Shown here one piece after another: positions 1 through 12,300 of a stretch of DNA of 64,000 bases. Below the pieces are notes generated by a model. It saw only the letters and a list, made by a program, of their open reading frames with translations, was not told the origin of the DNA and did not search any database. Numbering within the stretch: the first letter of the stretch is position 1; every line of letters starts with the position of its first letter. Source of the stretch: Tricholoma matsutake (lineage: Eukaryota; Basidiomycota; Agaricomycetes; Agaricales; Tricholomataceae); the NCBI GenBank assembly GCA_026075535.2, contig AP026544.2:1488001-1552000 (forward strand), in the 5' to 3' direction. The translations under genes and the position numbers were made by a program.

Positions 1-545
1 CTTACAACCAGCGAACGTGACTTGCGCTAGCGCACCACGGAGTGTGGCTCTCACGTTTTTTGTTTTGATGGCCTGTCTCTGTCCCGTACAGAGCATACTA
101 CGGCCTGGGTCATTGCTCTTCATTGTCAATTGCGAACGTATACAGCCATGATTGCATTCTGGGTAGGTATACCGTATCGAACTCTCATCTTGGGATTCGT
201 AAACCAATGAGCTGCCTGTAAATATTCCATCGTGGAACCAAACCATGCCATCTTTCGTGACTACGCGAGCAGTGAAATGGTCCGCAGCATAATAGATTAT
301 ACCACGCAAGATATAGCGACACTGATGGTTGTTTACGTCAACAACCAGGACACTGTCCAAAGAAGGCAGGCAGTGTGATGTGTCCACTGCGAGCAACGGA
401 GCCTGAAAGGTAAGCAAGAAACGACGAAGCAGAGGAGTCTCACATGTCGAGCAGCTGCTGGATAGTGGAGCAGAAAAATCATTGAAATGTTCCTGCATTG
501 TCTTTCCTTGTGGAGGGCCCAGGATCGTGAGTTCGCACGTAGTGC
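1..545 (-). pseudogene. USP-like cysteine protease domain fragment, Helitron type
   Basis: The minus strand is open from about 545 to the window edge and encodes the C-terminal half of a ubiquitin-specific-protease-like domain. Visible are a CxxC pair (SSCSTC), then a Tyr-Ile-Leu-Arg-Gly strand, then the histidine box with HFTARVV followed by GMVWFHDG. The same order (CPTC, YVLKG, HFTEHII, GMVWYHDG) occurs at 37222-37674, where it ends the Helitron helicase. I infer a second, diverged copy of the Helitron C-terminus. The cysteine box expected upstream was not found, so this is a fragment or its first part lies in unrecognised exons. Peptidase activity is inferred from the family only. Confidence 0.6.
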
Positions 546-780
546 TGGTTCTCTCATTCTAAGGACTTTTTTTTCGAATTTTCTTCCAAGTCCCTCTCGG
601 CATTTCCCGAAAATGGAAATTCAAACTCAGCATCACCGACGTCACACGTTGTTTGTGTTCAATCCACCGCTTCCGCTACACACCTCTACACCACCATATC
701 CATGCCAGCCAGAGCCACTAGTGACTGCAAGCAAGATTCATATTCTATGTATGTTGTAACAATGAGATGGCGCCAAGACA

Positions 781-1640
781 CCGACACCTAGGACGACGAC
801 CCAGGACGGGATCAGGAGAACCCACCGCTGCGAGCCCCTGCTCGCAGGGTGGATGGAGGGACGAATGACGAAGATGAAGATGAACCATGAGGGGGAGAGG
901 ATGACAACAACGAATGATGAACCACTACCACAGCACCTCTAACCACCGCGGCGAACAACTGCTCACAGGGTACAAATGGGGAGCAACAAGATGGGATGAC
1001 AATGCCAGGGGACTGGGATGGAGAGGGGTATGAACGACGCATGTGGCGAGGAGGAAGAGAACGGTGATGGGGCCAAAAAAAAACATCAAAAGGCAAGTTT
1101 TTTTTCTTTCCCCTTTTCTAATTTCATTTCCTTGTGGCTAACAACAAAAATTTTAGGTAGTGATTTTACTATTGACAACAATGACGGGCGCCCCCTGATC
1201 GACCCCCACTACTGCTATGAGTCCCTGTTTGTGGGGTGGTTAGGTGGTAGCACAACCATATGCCCACGAGGAAGGCCACAAGGACGATGGGGTGACATGA
1301 CAGCAGCACCCACTGTAGCAGGTACCATGATGCAAGGAATGCCACCACCCCTCACCCCCCATCATCTCCCTCACAGCGAGATGGGGTTTTTCACTTTGTA
1401 GCATTGAGACGGCACGACGCCCAACCAGGACACCATAACGACGAACAGCATGCCACCAGCCACCAGCCTCGTGAGCAACCGCTCAGGTGGATCGCGGGTG
1501 GAATGACAATGATGACAAGGCCACCATGATGATGGGGGAGCAGCAATGATTGGGGGCAAAGGGGAGCATTTAGGACAGTGAAAAGGGGTGTCAAGTGGGG
1601 GTTGGGTAAACACATGGGAACGACGGGAGCAGGGATGAAA
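781..1640. repeat. Low-complexity locus with hairpin modules
   Basis: No convincing gene. The stretch is G/A-rich and holds a perfect 8-bp stem with 4-base loop at 828-847 (CTGCGAGC / GCTCGCAG) flanked by CCACC and GGTGG, and weaker copies near 951-968 and 1466-1482. A pyrimidine-rich tract ending in TTTTAG at about 1091-1157 looks like an intron end. The same combination recurs at 30480-31460 and 51340-52600, so this is probably a degraded member of that repeat family. Open frames here are low-complexity shadows. Confidence 0.45.
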
Positions 1641-1984
1641 CTGTAGTCAGCGATGTGCTTATATATATATTATTCTTATTTTTTTGCTTAAACTGCTGCT
1701 TAAGTTTCCTTATTGACATGGCTAGGCAGCCCCCTAAGAGCCCAAAAGCAGTTTAAGAAGTGATATAAGCATGAATAAGGGGAATTTTGCTTAATTCAGG
1801 AAACAACCCTACTTATTCTAAGCAGAATTTCCTTAACAGCCATTTGCTTAATCTTTCTTAATTTCCACTTTAAGTGCAATAAGGAGACATTAAGCATAAT
1901 AAGTTAGTGTCGAATTTTCCTCATGTAGTGATGGCAAAGTTCGGTCACTGTGAGAGTATGGATTTCAGCCGTTCAAGTAAGAAA
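1641..1984. other. AT-rich spacer, no gene
   Basis: AT-rich DNA with many CTTAA/TTAAG words and one exact 11-base inverted repeat (1687-1697 with 1747-1757). TAGTGATGGC at about 1926 resembles a hAT terminal sequence, but no partner end was found. It may be an old MITE. Confidence 0.3.
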
Positions 1985-2425
1985 ATGGGAAATGTAAATG
2001 GATGGATATATGGTGGATGAACTTGGGATGAATTTTCATACTGTAGATTTCAAACCTCAAATGGATGGAATTCAGACATATTTTATTACAACTTTTTCAT
2101 AAGTGAATAGGATGAAATTTCTTCTTGTAAATGAATGGATTATAGGGGTGGTTTTAATACTGTAGATTCCAAACCTCAAATGGATGGAAGTCAGACATAT
2201 TTTATTACAACTTTTTCATAAGTGAGTAGGATGAAATTTCTTCTTGTAAATGAATGAATTATAGGGGAGGTTTTAATACTGTAGATTTCAAACCTCAAAT
2301 GGATGGAAGTCAGACAATTTTATTATGACTTTTTCATAAGTGAGTAGGATGAAATTTCTTCTTGAAAATGGATGAATTATAGGGGTGCTTTTAATACTGT
2401 AGATTTCAAACATCAAATAGATGAC
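1985..2425. repeat. 119-bp tandem repeat, about 3.6 copies
   Basis: The word CTGTAGATTTCAAACCTCAA (or close variants) recurs at 2041, 2160, 2279 and 2397, giving a period of 118-119 bases. Copies differ by a few substitutions. The array lies directly downstream, in minus-strand reading, of the last recognisable Tnp2 codons, so it is either in the 3' part of that transposon or just outside it. Confidence 0.85.
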
Positions 2426-2611
2426 ATGAACTGTGAGTGGGCAACATGTGACACAGTTGGGCATATGTTGATAGTAAATTCTGTTGACTTGTTAGATGGC
2501 ATCTCACAGAGAAAGAAGCTTGTACTGTTCATGCTCCTCAACCCACTCCTGGAAACCTCTCTCAAGGTCATCAATTTGATCTTGGGTAGTTTCAAATTTG
2601 AGACAAAGTGT
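2426..2611 (-). pseudogene. Tnp2 (Transposase_21) transposase, distal part
   Basis: Reading the minus strand from 2611, the frame encodes LCLKFETTQDQIDDLERGF and then a stretch ending in EEHEQYK, a conserved segment of fungal Tnp2 transposases. It continues exactly in frame from the segment ending LVQLLTL at 15519 once the KDZ element and one copy of its AAAGTGT duplication are removed. Further on the sequence IYYQHMP and CPLTVH appear in another frame, so an intron or a frameshift intervenes. The end of the protein was not found. This half is cut from the rest of the gene by 12.9 kb. Confidence 0.7.
2605..2611. repeat. Target-site duplication of the KDZ element, left
   Basis: AAAGTGT, repeated exactly at 15512-15518. 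Confidence 0.75.
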
Positions 2612-3018
2612 CACATAGGTAAGCTACACTGTACCAAATAATACGGTCTATCGAACGCATACAGTGTACCGAATGATACAGGTTCGGTGGACACTGTTGA
2701 ATGCTCTCATGGTATGTATAACATGTACTAGTATCAAATGAATACACTTTTACAATTCTTGCTTGTGATACACTATGAAGAATGTTAATAATATACAGAT
2801 CAGAGATAGCGTACATGGTACTCAGCAACGGCAATGGCAATGGCATTGGCATAGAGGTATGGCATCGGCATCAGGCACTTCCCCATAACAACAGTACAAC
2901 CTAGCTGCGTGTACTATAGTGAATTACAATGCTTGGTATAGATGTGCATAGGAGACTGTATGGCCTAGCTATGGGCAATGATGCAATAATTCATTCTATG
3001 TAGTGCAGACCTACCAAA
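2612..3018 (+). repeat. Left terminal inverted repeat of the KDZ element
   Basis: Inverted match to 15171-15511, ending inward at GCAGACCTACCAAA on this side. The left arm has roughly 75 extra bases (about 2875-2950) lacking in the right arm. Both arms contain a run of GGCAATGGCAAT hexamers. A shortened extra copy of the inner segment follows at about 3028-3095. Confidence 0.8.
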
Positions 3019-3417
3019 CAGGTTTTTTACAATTCTTGCTTGTACCTATGAGATAGCATTGGACATGGTATTCAGCATTGGCATTGGCATTGGCATAGAT
3101 GTGCTGTAAGAATCTAATACTGTTGATGAAATAGTCACAGCCATCGGCATTGGCATCAGCAGACATGGCGGCACAGAAATTGACATTGACGTCAACATCG
3201 GCAGCAGCAGACAGACACTTTGGGGTGGAAATCTATATATCAAGAGCATTGGCAATGGGCATCAGCAAACCAGACACACAATGGGTGCAGGCAGTATGAA
3301 TGAATGAACAAAATCAACAAAACAGCAGTGTTCATCCTAGCTAAAACAACAATGTTGGTACTAGCTAATTGTGAGAACCGGCAGGATCGGCCATCTTGTC
3401 GTCATGGGACAATGATC

Positions 3418-4193
3418 TCATTCGAATGATTTCAGATTATATTCCATCCTTTCCTTCAAGGTCGCATATGTCTTCGATGTGACATCTTGCTGTTCCAGCT
3501 TCTCAACCTGGGCCATGTAGAGACAATGACTGACATCCTTGTATGAGGTGCCAAGGTTGTTTTGCAGGGCTTTCACTTCAGCATGGCAGCTCAACAGCTC
3601 CCTGTCTGTCAATTTCTGCAACAGGATGAACTAACAGTCATAAAAATGAGGACAAGGCACTTACTGGATCAGCAGGTAGCATTAGCTGGTTGCAGGCCAA
3701 TCCATAGTAGTACAGATTATCAGTCATGTTTCCAGACTGCAAAGTCATCAGTGAGAGGATAGACGAGGCAAACAAGACATGGCATTGGCCAAGATGCAGC
3801 ATCGGCCAAGACACAGCATCGGCCAAGATGCGGCATTGGCCAAGACACAGCATTGGCTAAGATGCAGCATCGGCCAAGACATGGCATCGGCTAAGACACA
3901 GCATCGGCTAAGACATGGCATTGGCTAAGACACAGCATTGGCCAACAGGACGACATCGGCCCCAGGATGGCATCAGGCCAAGACAGCTATGCTGGTGGCA
4001 ATGAGACTAAAAGAAGCAAATCTTACCCCCCATGTGCCATGTGCACATTGAATTCAACCTTCTTGGAATAGGCCTCCATTGCCTGGTGGGTAGCTGGAAT
4101 CATAAAATGGGGCACTAGATAGTGCTGCCCATTGTCACCTCGGATAACGACATATCCATCAGGAATATAAGTGTCAGTTTGCTGATTGCTCAT
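3418..4193 (-). CDS. KDZ cargo gene 1, unknown function, at least 3 exons
   Basis: The minus strand starts with ATG at 4193 and encodes MSNQQTDTYIPDGYVVIRG and then HYLVPHFMIPATHQAMEAYS; exon 1 ends at a GTAAG donor at 4026. The last exon begins after TTGCAG at about 3615 with KLTDRELLSCHAEVKALQ and runs to the stop at 3418, predicted helical. The intron before it has donor GTAAGT near 3665. The middle (about 3790-3990) is an array of GGCATCGGCCAAGAC-like units and hard to place as exon or intron. I know of similar small proteins in other Agaricomycete genomes but no function. It is divergent from the cysteine-cluster gene at 4279, so the two may share a promoter region. Confidence 0.5.
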
Positions 4194-4278
4194 GGTATAG
4201 ATAACACAGATGATAACAAGTGATACCGTTTAATCATGACATTATTTGTTTGTATATATTGTATATTGATCAAAACAC

Positions 4279-6579
4279 ATGATTGTTGATTTTCAGTGTT
4301 TCACTCTTTTTTATCTCAACATCGACCCTGCTGCCGCAGCCGACTCATCAACCATGAACATTACACACCAACAAGTGCTCGGCCAGATCAGCAAGATCAA
4401 GCAATCCATCCACAATGGCCTTCAGGACCAAAGTATCAAGGCCATGATGAAGGAAAGAAAATTGGCCCTTGTGAGTGGATTGGCATGCTATCAGATCAAC
4501 GATGCACTTACCAATTGTAGAAAACGTTATTTGCCTGGCAAAGAGAGGTTCTCACAGAGGATGTGCAGGCCATCTTCTGGGCCGATGCCTTTTTGTGGGG
4601 ATTTGTGGTAGCATGGTCAAAGTCAGACAGGACAGGGGACCAGAAGTTTATTGAAGGTCAACTGAGGGCAATGAAGACCTTTGATGTGAAAAAGGGCATA
4701 ACAGGTCCTGTGTCCACATTGGCTGGACCAATGGCAGCAGTGACGGCAGTTGGAATGGCAAGGGCAGGTGGAACAGCCACTGCAGCGGGAAAGGGAATGG
4801 CAGTGGGAAAGGGAATGGCAGCGGGAAAGGGAATGGCAGCGGGAAAGGGAATGGCAGCGGGAAAGGGAATGGCAGCGGGAAAGGGAACGGCAGTGGGAAA
4901 AGGAATGGCAGCGGCAAAGGGAACAGCAGTGGCAAAGGGAATGGCAGCGGGAAAAGGAACAGCAGTGGGAAAGGGAATGGCAGCAGGAATGGCAGCGGCA
5001 AAGACAGGGACAGCAGTGGCAAAGAAAGGAAGAGTGGCAGCAGCAAAGGCACCAGCGGCAGTGGCAATGGCAGCAGCAACGCCGACACCAACAAGGATAG
5101 AAGCGGCACCGGCACTGGCCAAGATGCGGGCCCAACCAGAAGCATCAGGATCCAGACTTCCAGACCCAGCCCAGCAACCAATGCTGCCAACAATCACAGA
5201 GGGCGACACGAGGAGCACCCCAGTGAGGGAGTTTGCAAACGATGCCATGTGCATGATGTGTCAGGCTTAGGCGTGAGTGTTGGGAGCAGGTGAATGGGAA
5301 AATGGCCTGCTACTTCTGTGGGAAAGGGAAAATTCGGTGCGATCCAGATCGAGTGCTGAGAACCAAGAAAGCAAAAGGATCGGCAAGAAGAAAAGCAAAG
5401 AAGGCATGATTTTCCAGTGAAGACAGTGGAGAGGAATTGTCTAGGCAGTTCACTGCAAGCCAAAAAGGAAAATCCAAAGGTTAGTTCTTCCATATCATGA
5501 CACATAAAACCACTAACACGTATACCCATAGCTGTGGAAGAGGATATTGACATGGCCGATCCCGAGCCCGAGCCGACTGCCCTCCCTGCCCTGACTCCCT
5601 ACCCCTCTGCTGCTGACTACGCCACCTTCACTGGACGTCTAAACCAACTGGAGGAAGACATGTACAAGCATACATGGTGGAATGAAGAGTCATTTATGGA
5701 GTCCCGACTCCATGTACAAGAACTCTGGGAGACGGTCGACTTGCTTCAAAACAGGGTGAACGACATTGAAGGATACCTTGGGTTGCAGGCTGGTGGTGCA
5801 CAGCCCATTATGTTGTACAATGGTTACATGGCTCAGCAGGTGTTTCGCCTTGAGAGGACTCCAAGCAGGAGGGCAGAGGCGGATTGGGAAGAAAGGACAG
5901 ATGCCGAGGAAGGCAATGCCACTCCCACTCCTGCTCCTGTTGCTGCTCCCGGTCTCAGTCCTGCTCCTCCTCCTGCTCCCACCCCTGCTCCTGCTCCTGC
6001 TCCCACTCCTGCTCCCACTCCCACTCCTGCTCCCACTCCCACTCATGCTCCTGCTCCTGCCCCAACTCCTGCCCCAACTCCTGCTCCCACTCTCATTGCT
6101 GCTCCCATTGCTGCTCCCAATGCTGCTCCTGATGCTGCTGCCGGTGACAAAGACAAACAGATAGCAGAACTGGTTGAGGAGGGGGATTTGTTGAGGGTAA
6201 CAATGAGCCTGAGCATGGTGAGGAGGGACTGGCTGTGCTGGAAGAGGTGGTGGGGGAAGCATCCTTGCCTGGCACCCCCCCCATCCAAATTATTCCGGCC
6301 ACACCACAGGATTCTCAAGAAATGGTACAGCCCACAACATCAATGGCCCCACCACTCCCTCTCCTCTTCCCCCCAATGTTGCTCACTGAGCCCGAGCCTG
6401 CCGCCCCAGCATCTGCACTTACCCCACTGGCATCGGCAGTCGATGTAATCACCTCACCCTGGCCCTCCCCTCCCCCTGCACAGCTGCACCGATCCCCATG
6501 CAGCCTGACCCCTGGTCCATCTGGACTACGTTCCAGAAGTACAACCCCTCAGCCCAAGGAAGAGAGCAGGAAAATCTGA
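4279..6579 (+). pseudogene. KDZ cargo gene 2, cysteine-cluster protein with repeats
   Basis: Visible in order: a helical N-terminal part (ATG candidate 4353, MNITHQQVLGQISKIKQS); a segment with FWADAFLWGFVVAWSKSD; an 18-base repeat tract encoding AAGKGM units (about 4770-4990); a cysteine cluster with VCKRC in one frame and ACYFCGKGKIRC in another (about 5228-5345); then, after an intron ending near 5533, a conserved region with DMADPEPEPTALPALTPYPS and a coiled-coil-like stretch; and finally a proline/alanine repeat (TPAPAPTP). The cluster has the C-x2-C-x6-C spacing of small zinc-binding, possibly DNA-binding, modules. Frame changes at about 4530 and 5270 suggest decay. Binding to DNA is inference. 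Confidence 0.45.
4770..4990 (+). repeat. 18-bp tandem repeat inside cargo gene 2
   Basis: About eleven imperfect copies of GCAGCGGGAAAGGGAATG. They keep the reading frame and encode AAGKGM. Long open frames on the other strand and in the other frames are by-products of this repeat. Confidence 0.8.
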
Positions 6580-6708
6580 GGACAGAGGGGAGAGGAAGCA
6601 AGGCAGAAAGGAATAGATGTGATTCGGCATGTACATAAAAGTTGGACTATCTTTTTTTTCACATTACATAGTGTTTTATTTGTAAATCTACGTGGCAAAT
6701 TTCACTTT

Positions 6709-9294
6709 TTAAATTCTCTGTCTCCTCCCAACAGCCTGGGTTGAAATGGCTTCCTGCTGTGCAAGGTCATCAGCTGTCTTTTGGATAGGTCGTGCTCGTG
6801 TGGAGGATGGATTTGCTGCCGATCCTGATGTTGCCATTGCCAATCGTACTTTTGCCGTTGCCGATATTGGTGTTGCCGTTGCTGATATTGGTGTTGCTGT
6901 TGCTGATATTGGTGTTGCCATTGCTGATCCTAGGGGTGCCATTGCCAATATTGGTGTTGCCATTGCCAATCCTAGTGGTGCCATTACTGATATTGGTGTT
7001 GCCATTGCTGATCCTAGTGGTGCTGTTGCCGATATTGGTGTTGCTGTTATTGGTGTTGCTGTTGCTGATCCTAGTGGTGCCGTTGCTGATATTGGTGTTG
7101 CTGTTGCTGATATTGGTGTTGCTGTTGCCGATATTGGTGTTGCCATTGCCAATGCCACTGTTGCCATTCCCGATCCCACTAACGCTGCTAAAGCCCTTGC
7201 CCTTGCAATAGGATGCTCTGTCCGATTTCCCCCTAAAAGTGGTTGAGGCTTAGGGCGTTGTGAGCTCTCTTGAGGTATATCCAACAGAAATGGATCAATT
7301 GGGCATGGGGGATCATTTACAATGGCATTTCCAGCTGATCCAGGCGTGATGTATCTCATGTAAATGTGTTGAGGAACGAGATATTCTGGTTCACCGTCAC
7401 TAGGACCATTAATTGGCTGTGGTTGAGTGACACCAACCATGCAGAGGCTGTCCATTGTCATTTGATCCACTTGGACATATTGTGATTCAGTTGTATCAGA
7501 ATTTGGGGTCTGTCCTGCAGTTGATATTTGGGCTTCCTTGCACTTGGGTTTGCCTTTGACAACTTTTCTGCCTCTTGATGCAGCAGGCAGTTTGGCAGCG
7601 GCAACGACCTCCAGTTCTGTGATGGGTTGAGGATCGGCATCAGCATTGTCATTTCTTTGGCCCCTGTGGTTTGCAGACACTGGGTCAGCATCGGCATTGG
7701 CATTGGCAGCGGCAGCGGCCCCGAGCTCGGTGCCACTCTGAGGATTGGGATCATCATTTCTTCGGCCCCTGCATTTGGAAATGTGTCGGGAGGGTGAAGG
7801 GTTATTCAAATCATTTGGATAGTGTGCAGGAGCCACACTCCCGTCCATGGCTTTGATCGCTTTGAACTGGAATGCTCTTTCAGGGCCCTGCACTATTTGT
7901 CGCTGCAGAACATGGTCAAAGAAGTCTTCTATGATACTCTTGTGCATGTTCCATGGGTCTCTGATTTTGAACCTAGCTGGGAGATATTCCAGACTGACAA
8001 ATGATGATGTCCGATCTGCAATTGCTTTGAATGGGATATGGTGACTATGACCATTGTTTGCTAGTTCTGCAGGAGATGAGTAACGGTTTGTGGAATAGGA
8101 AGTCAACATACTGTAATGCTGGCCAACATACAACATAAACCATTCTTCCAGCTCTTTTTTCTTGAATTGTGATCCTTTCCATGATGTGGGAAGGATCGGG
8201 AAGCCATCGTTAGTCATTGTTAATCGGGTTAGTGTTGTGTTATGTTGCATTGCCGACCTTGAAGCAAGGTTTAATGGGCATAAAAACTTGATATAACTCA
8301 TAAAGTTTTGCTTCAGTTCAGTTACTTGATCATGATACGTGTCCAGAAACGATCGTGCAGGGGTGGCTATCAGAGAGGCAACATTTTTGTGACTGGAGTT
8401 GGCATTGGCATTGGCATTGGCATCACATTGGCAGTAAATGATTCAGGGACTCATGCATCAACAACCATCAAACCATTAGGTGCAGTATAGGCTGTAAATG
8501 TCACAGACAACACCCCCATTTCCAGCCACTGTTGTTGTGCATTCTCCACCACACATTTAAGGAGGTATTTGTCTGCTAGACTGTGAAATGTTCATTATGT
8601 CTGGCAATGGCAATGGCAATGGCATCAGCTTCAACTTACACTCGCTTCGTCTGCTCAGGATATCCTTCCTGCATCATTTTCTCCTGTTTGACTTCAAGGA
8701 TGGCTTTCTCCTCTGCATTCATGGTGTCGAAAACATGCTTGATAGCTGGCAGTCATGCTTGGAACCATCCTGGTGTACTTGTGGTGGCGTCCTCAACACC
8801 TAACAGGTTTGCGATCTGTTGGAAAACTTGGTCCCAGTACAAGCTCCAAATGACTTCCAACCACTTTACTTTGAAGTGGTTCGATTTCCATGAGAGGCCT
8901 TTGGTCATTCACCAGTTGTTGGAAAGCCAGGTTGTTAGTTCCTGGTGTTGTGATCAATAATACAACCTTCACATGCTTGTGAGTTTACCTTGGCATGAAT
9001 GCAACTCTCCTCCTCATCCACAGGGGCCCTGTCAATTGACGCCCAGTAGTTGAATATTGCTGGGAGGATGTCACACTTGAGTATTTGCAATCGGCCAGCT
9101 TTCGATTTCTGCGATCGGAATGCAACTTTATAAGGCTCAATGATCTTCCACTCTTCAACCATATATCTGCTTCCCTTCTGGTACTGTCTCAACCGCAGGT
9201 TCTCTGATGGTTCAGGTGGCATTGGGGGGACTGATGTGAAGGAAAGAATCATTCTTGTCATTGACATAAAACATATCATTGACACGAGGATCAC
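6709..9294 (-). pseudogene. KDZ cargo gene 3, conserved Agaricomycete family of unknown function
   Basis: Exon pieces on the minus strand: 9294-8980 (SENLRLRQYQKGSRYMVEEW ... VDEEESCIHAK, ending at a GTAAAC donor); about 8940-8600 (LTTWLSNNW ... KHVFDTMNAEEKAILEV ... GYPEQTKRV, then GTAAGT); about 8565-8430 (LADKYLLKCVVENAQQQWLE); and 8301-6709, a 530-codon open frame with WFMLYVGQHYSMLTSYSTNR, PARFKIRDPWNMHKSIIEDF and a long ISATATP-type repeat. Three in-frame TGA codons (8909-8911, 8753-8755, 8451-8453) interrupt it. I recognise the overall layout as a large family next to fungal transposons, without known activity. It is divergent from the transposase at 9382 with about 90 bases between. 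Confidence 0.55.
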
Positions 9295-9381
9295 ATGAGG
9301 ATCACATGAGGATCACATGAGGTCAATAGTACAATACCCCCATCAATAATTGGGTGTCGTTGTGATTCACCCCAAATCATC

Positions 9382-12300
9382 ATGAGCCTAACAAGAGTTC
9401 CTTACAAGCGAAAGAGAAGATCAAAGAAGAATGCCCCCCTGCATGAGGACAATGATGATGCAGTCAATACTGTTACACATGTAGAAGTTGAGGTCAACAT
9501 GAAACATGGACCAAAAACAAAGTGCATCAAGGTCCCCCTGGCTGCAGTGGAAGAACCAGGTCAATCAAATTCTGTTATACAGGATAATCCCAGTGTTGCT
9601 CCAGAATGGGACATGCAAGAACCTCAGGTGGCCGCCGAGCCGACTCAGCCACACATCGGCATGGTTAGTTTCTGACACTGATTGCTTATAGAGCAAGGCT
9701 CATATACAAATCATAGAGACAGCAAGACTATGTACTGGAGTTTGTGGGACGAGTAGATGAATTGCTGCAAGCATCCCTCGCTTGGCAGGCATGGTCAGTT
9801 GACAAACAAGTTTGCAACCACTGTCCATTCAATAAATGGGCAATTTGGCGATGTGTTGATTGTTCACTGGGAAGCACACTTTGCCGCACATGCATGCGTG
9901 TAACCCACAGGCAAAATCCCTTCCATTACATTGAATGCTGGACCAGCACACACTTCCGCCGGGCTGAGCTATGGGAGGTTGGCACATACATTTTAGTCCA
10001 GCACCAGAGGGATCAGCCGATTTGCAACACTCTGAACTTCCAATTGTAATATCTGGAGACATTTGAAGACATGAAGGATAAAGCAGAGCAAGAGTTGGCC
10101 AATTGGCAGGCAAACGATCAGCAACAGCACTGGCACTGGCACCGGCCCTCTTCACCTGACTCAACCTCGAACACCTATAATGAGTCTCAGGCCAACGACT
10201 GGGCCAAAGATGAAACTGGGGCCAACTCAGCATTTTTTAATCACCTTGATGCCCTTTGGCGTCAAGGGAAGGGGAATATTGATGTTGAGAACGGTTTCCA
10301 AGACTTCTTTGATGGCAATGACAAATCTGAAGTTGAGCATGCTGATGATGACCTCCATGGGTTTCAACCATATTTGCCTAATCCTAATCAAACTGCCAAT
10401 GCTGTCCCAGCTGCCGATGCCATACCTCCTGCCAATGCTGTACCTCCTGCCAATGCTGTACCTCCTGCCGATGCCATCCCAACTGCTGATGCCCTGAACA
10501 ACAGTTATATTTGTGTGGTCCATACAAATGGAATACATCACTTAGCGATGGTTACCTGCCAGTGTCAGGGGGAACACCAAATTCCCTTGGACCTGGTAAC
10601 CAGTAACTTACTACCCACAAGCTTCACCAATATATGGACTCTGTTCACTGTGCAGGTCCTAGACCATTTTCGGCTCTGTAATCTGGAATTAAAGGCATTG
10701 GCCTATCAGTTTTACCAACTGATTCGGCGTGTAACATTGCCAATGAGGCCTGCCGAAGTGGTCAATCTCTACCATGAGCTTCGGCGCATGTCCCACTTAT
10801 GGCGTTGGATGAAAAGATTGAAGTGGGCAGGGTATGGACACAATCAAAGAGATCCTTTGAATCCTGAACCAGGATCACTTGCCAATTTCTGTCCAGCCTG
10901 TCCTCAAGTAGGCATTAATATACTGGAAAATTGGAAGGACGATGTGAACCAGTGGGTGTCAAAATACCTTGGTGCAGTGGCATCTAAAATGATACTATGG
11001 ATTTCAGATTTGTTTTTAAACGCATATTCGTGGCCGATGGCAATTTCAAAGCTGATCATGTTCGGCAGAAAAACTCCGATACTGATATATGGCTATGGGA
11101 TGGAGGTGGGATGGCCCCAAATTGGGCTGAATATGAGCTGTTTCTCCAAGCCGCCATAGAATGATTAACGGTAGGTACCTTCCCTTGGTGGTGGCCAATG
11201 CCATTCCCGATGCCACCCCCAAAGCCGGTCTGATTAGGCCATTGGGCTTTTGCATGTTCATGGCCACAAGGATGAATGCTTTTTTCGCTATGCTCCATCT
11301 TTCATTCCAGGGTCTGGCATTGTAGCAGGAGAAATACTTGAGTCTCTGTGGGCATCAATTCCATTTCTCTGATGGTCAGAACAGCAACCTTGCCACATCA
11401 GGCAGAAATGCTTGATGATCATGCTACAGATTCAAATCACAAGAAAATGCTTGGCATGACAGTCACACTCTGCTCAAAATCTTGGGAAGCCCTTGAGAAC
11501 TCTACACAACTCAGCCAATACCATGGTGAACTAACAGCAGCATTTGGCCAACTGGCAATTGAACGATGGGAGGATGAAGTGAGGGCAGCAGAATCCCAGA
11601 GGCTCACAGATATCATGGTAATGGATATGTATGCCACTCACATATCAGAAATGGCAGAGGCAGCGGGGACAGGATTGGCAGCGGGGACAGGATTGGCAGC
11701 GGGGACAGGATTGGCAGTGGGGACAGGATCGGCCTTAACTTTGGCATCGGCACTGGTTCAATCCATGGTCGAGGAGTGGATTGATTATGCTATTCTTTTT
11801 GAACAAATGCAGTGAGTTGTACTGCCTACCACCAATCACAACCCATCATTGATCGTCACCAGGATTGAAGTACGAGACAAAGTCCATCGACTTGGTAAAT
11901 CACCTCACATTTCTGACATGCAAGCTGTTGAATGGGAGAGAGAAGCTCTCACATCTCACATGGTAATCTTAATGCAGTTACAAAATGCTGCCAACATTGC
12001 TGATCATGACATTGCTCCCTCATGGATCACCCATGATAATGAAGGGGAATTTGATACCCCCAGTGACCTGGATAATGACAGTGCTGTGGCATCAGGCCTG
12101 TCAGATCTCCCAGCCCACACACATGCTATTCCAGTTGAGGAGCAACAAGTATACCTCCCCTCTAATGGCAATCTTGCGGATGTAGAGATTAACCTCCACA
12201 AGATCCAGGCAAACCGACTGCTGCACCAGCTGCAGGAGCTCATTGCCAACAAATAATTTCAATATTCACGCATCATTTGAGTGGCACCATGAAAGGGAGT

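Noticed and set aside
2592..2852. Similar ORFs in both inverted repeats (LLSTM-xx-ISDLYI ... VKVYSFDTSTCYTY)
   Set aside because: They mirror the inverted-repeat identity; no start context or conservation beyond the DNA match.
4623..5254. Long overlapping minus-strand and other-frame ORFs (Leu/Pro-rich, Cys/His-rich)
   Set aside because: They are shadows of the 18-bp repeat in the plus-strand gene; no domain or start signal.
5766..6164. Leu-rich apparent membrane protein
   Set aside because: Out-of-frame reading of the Pro/Ala repeat in cargo gene 2.
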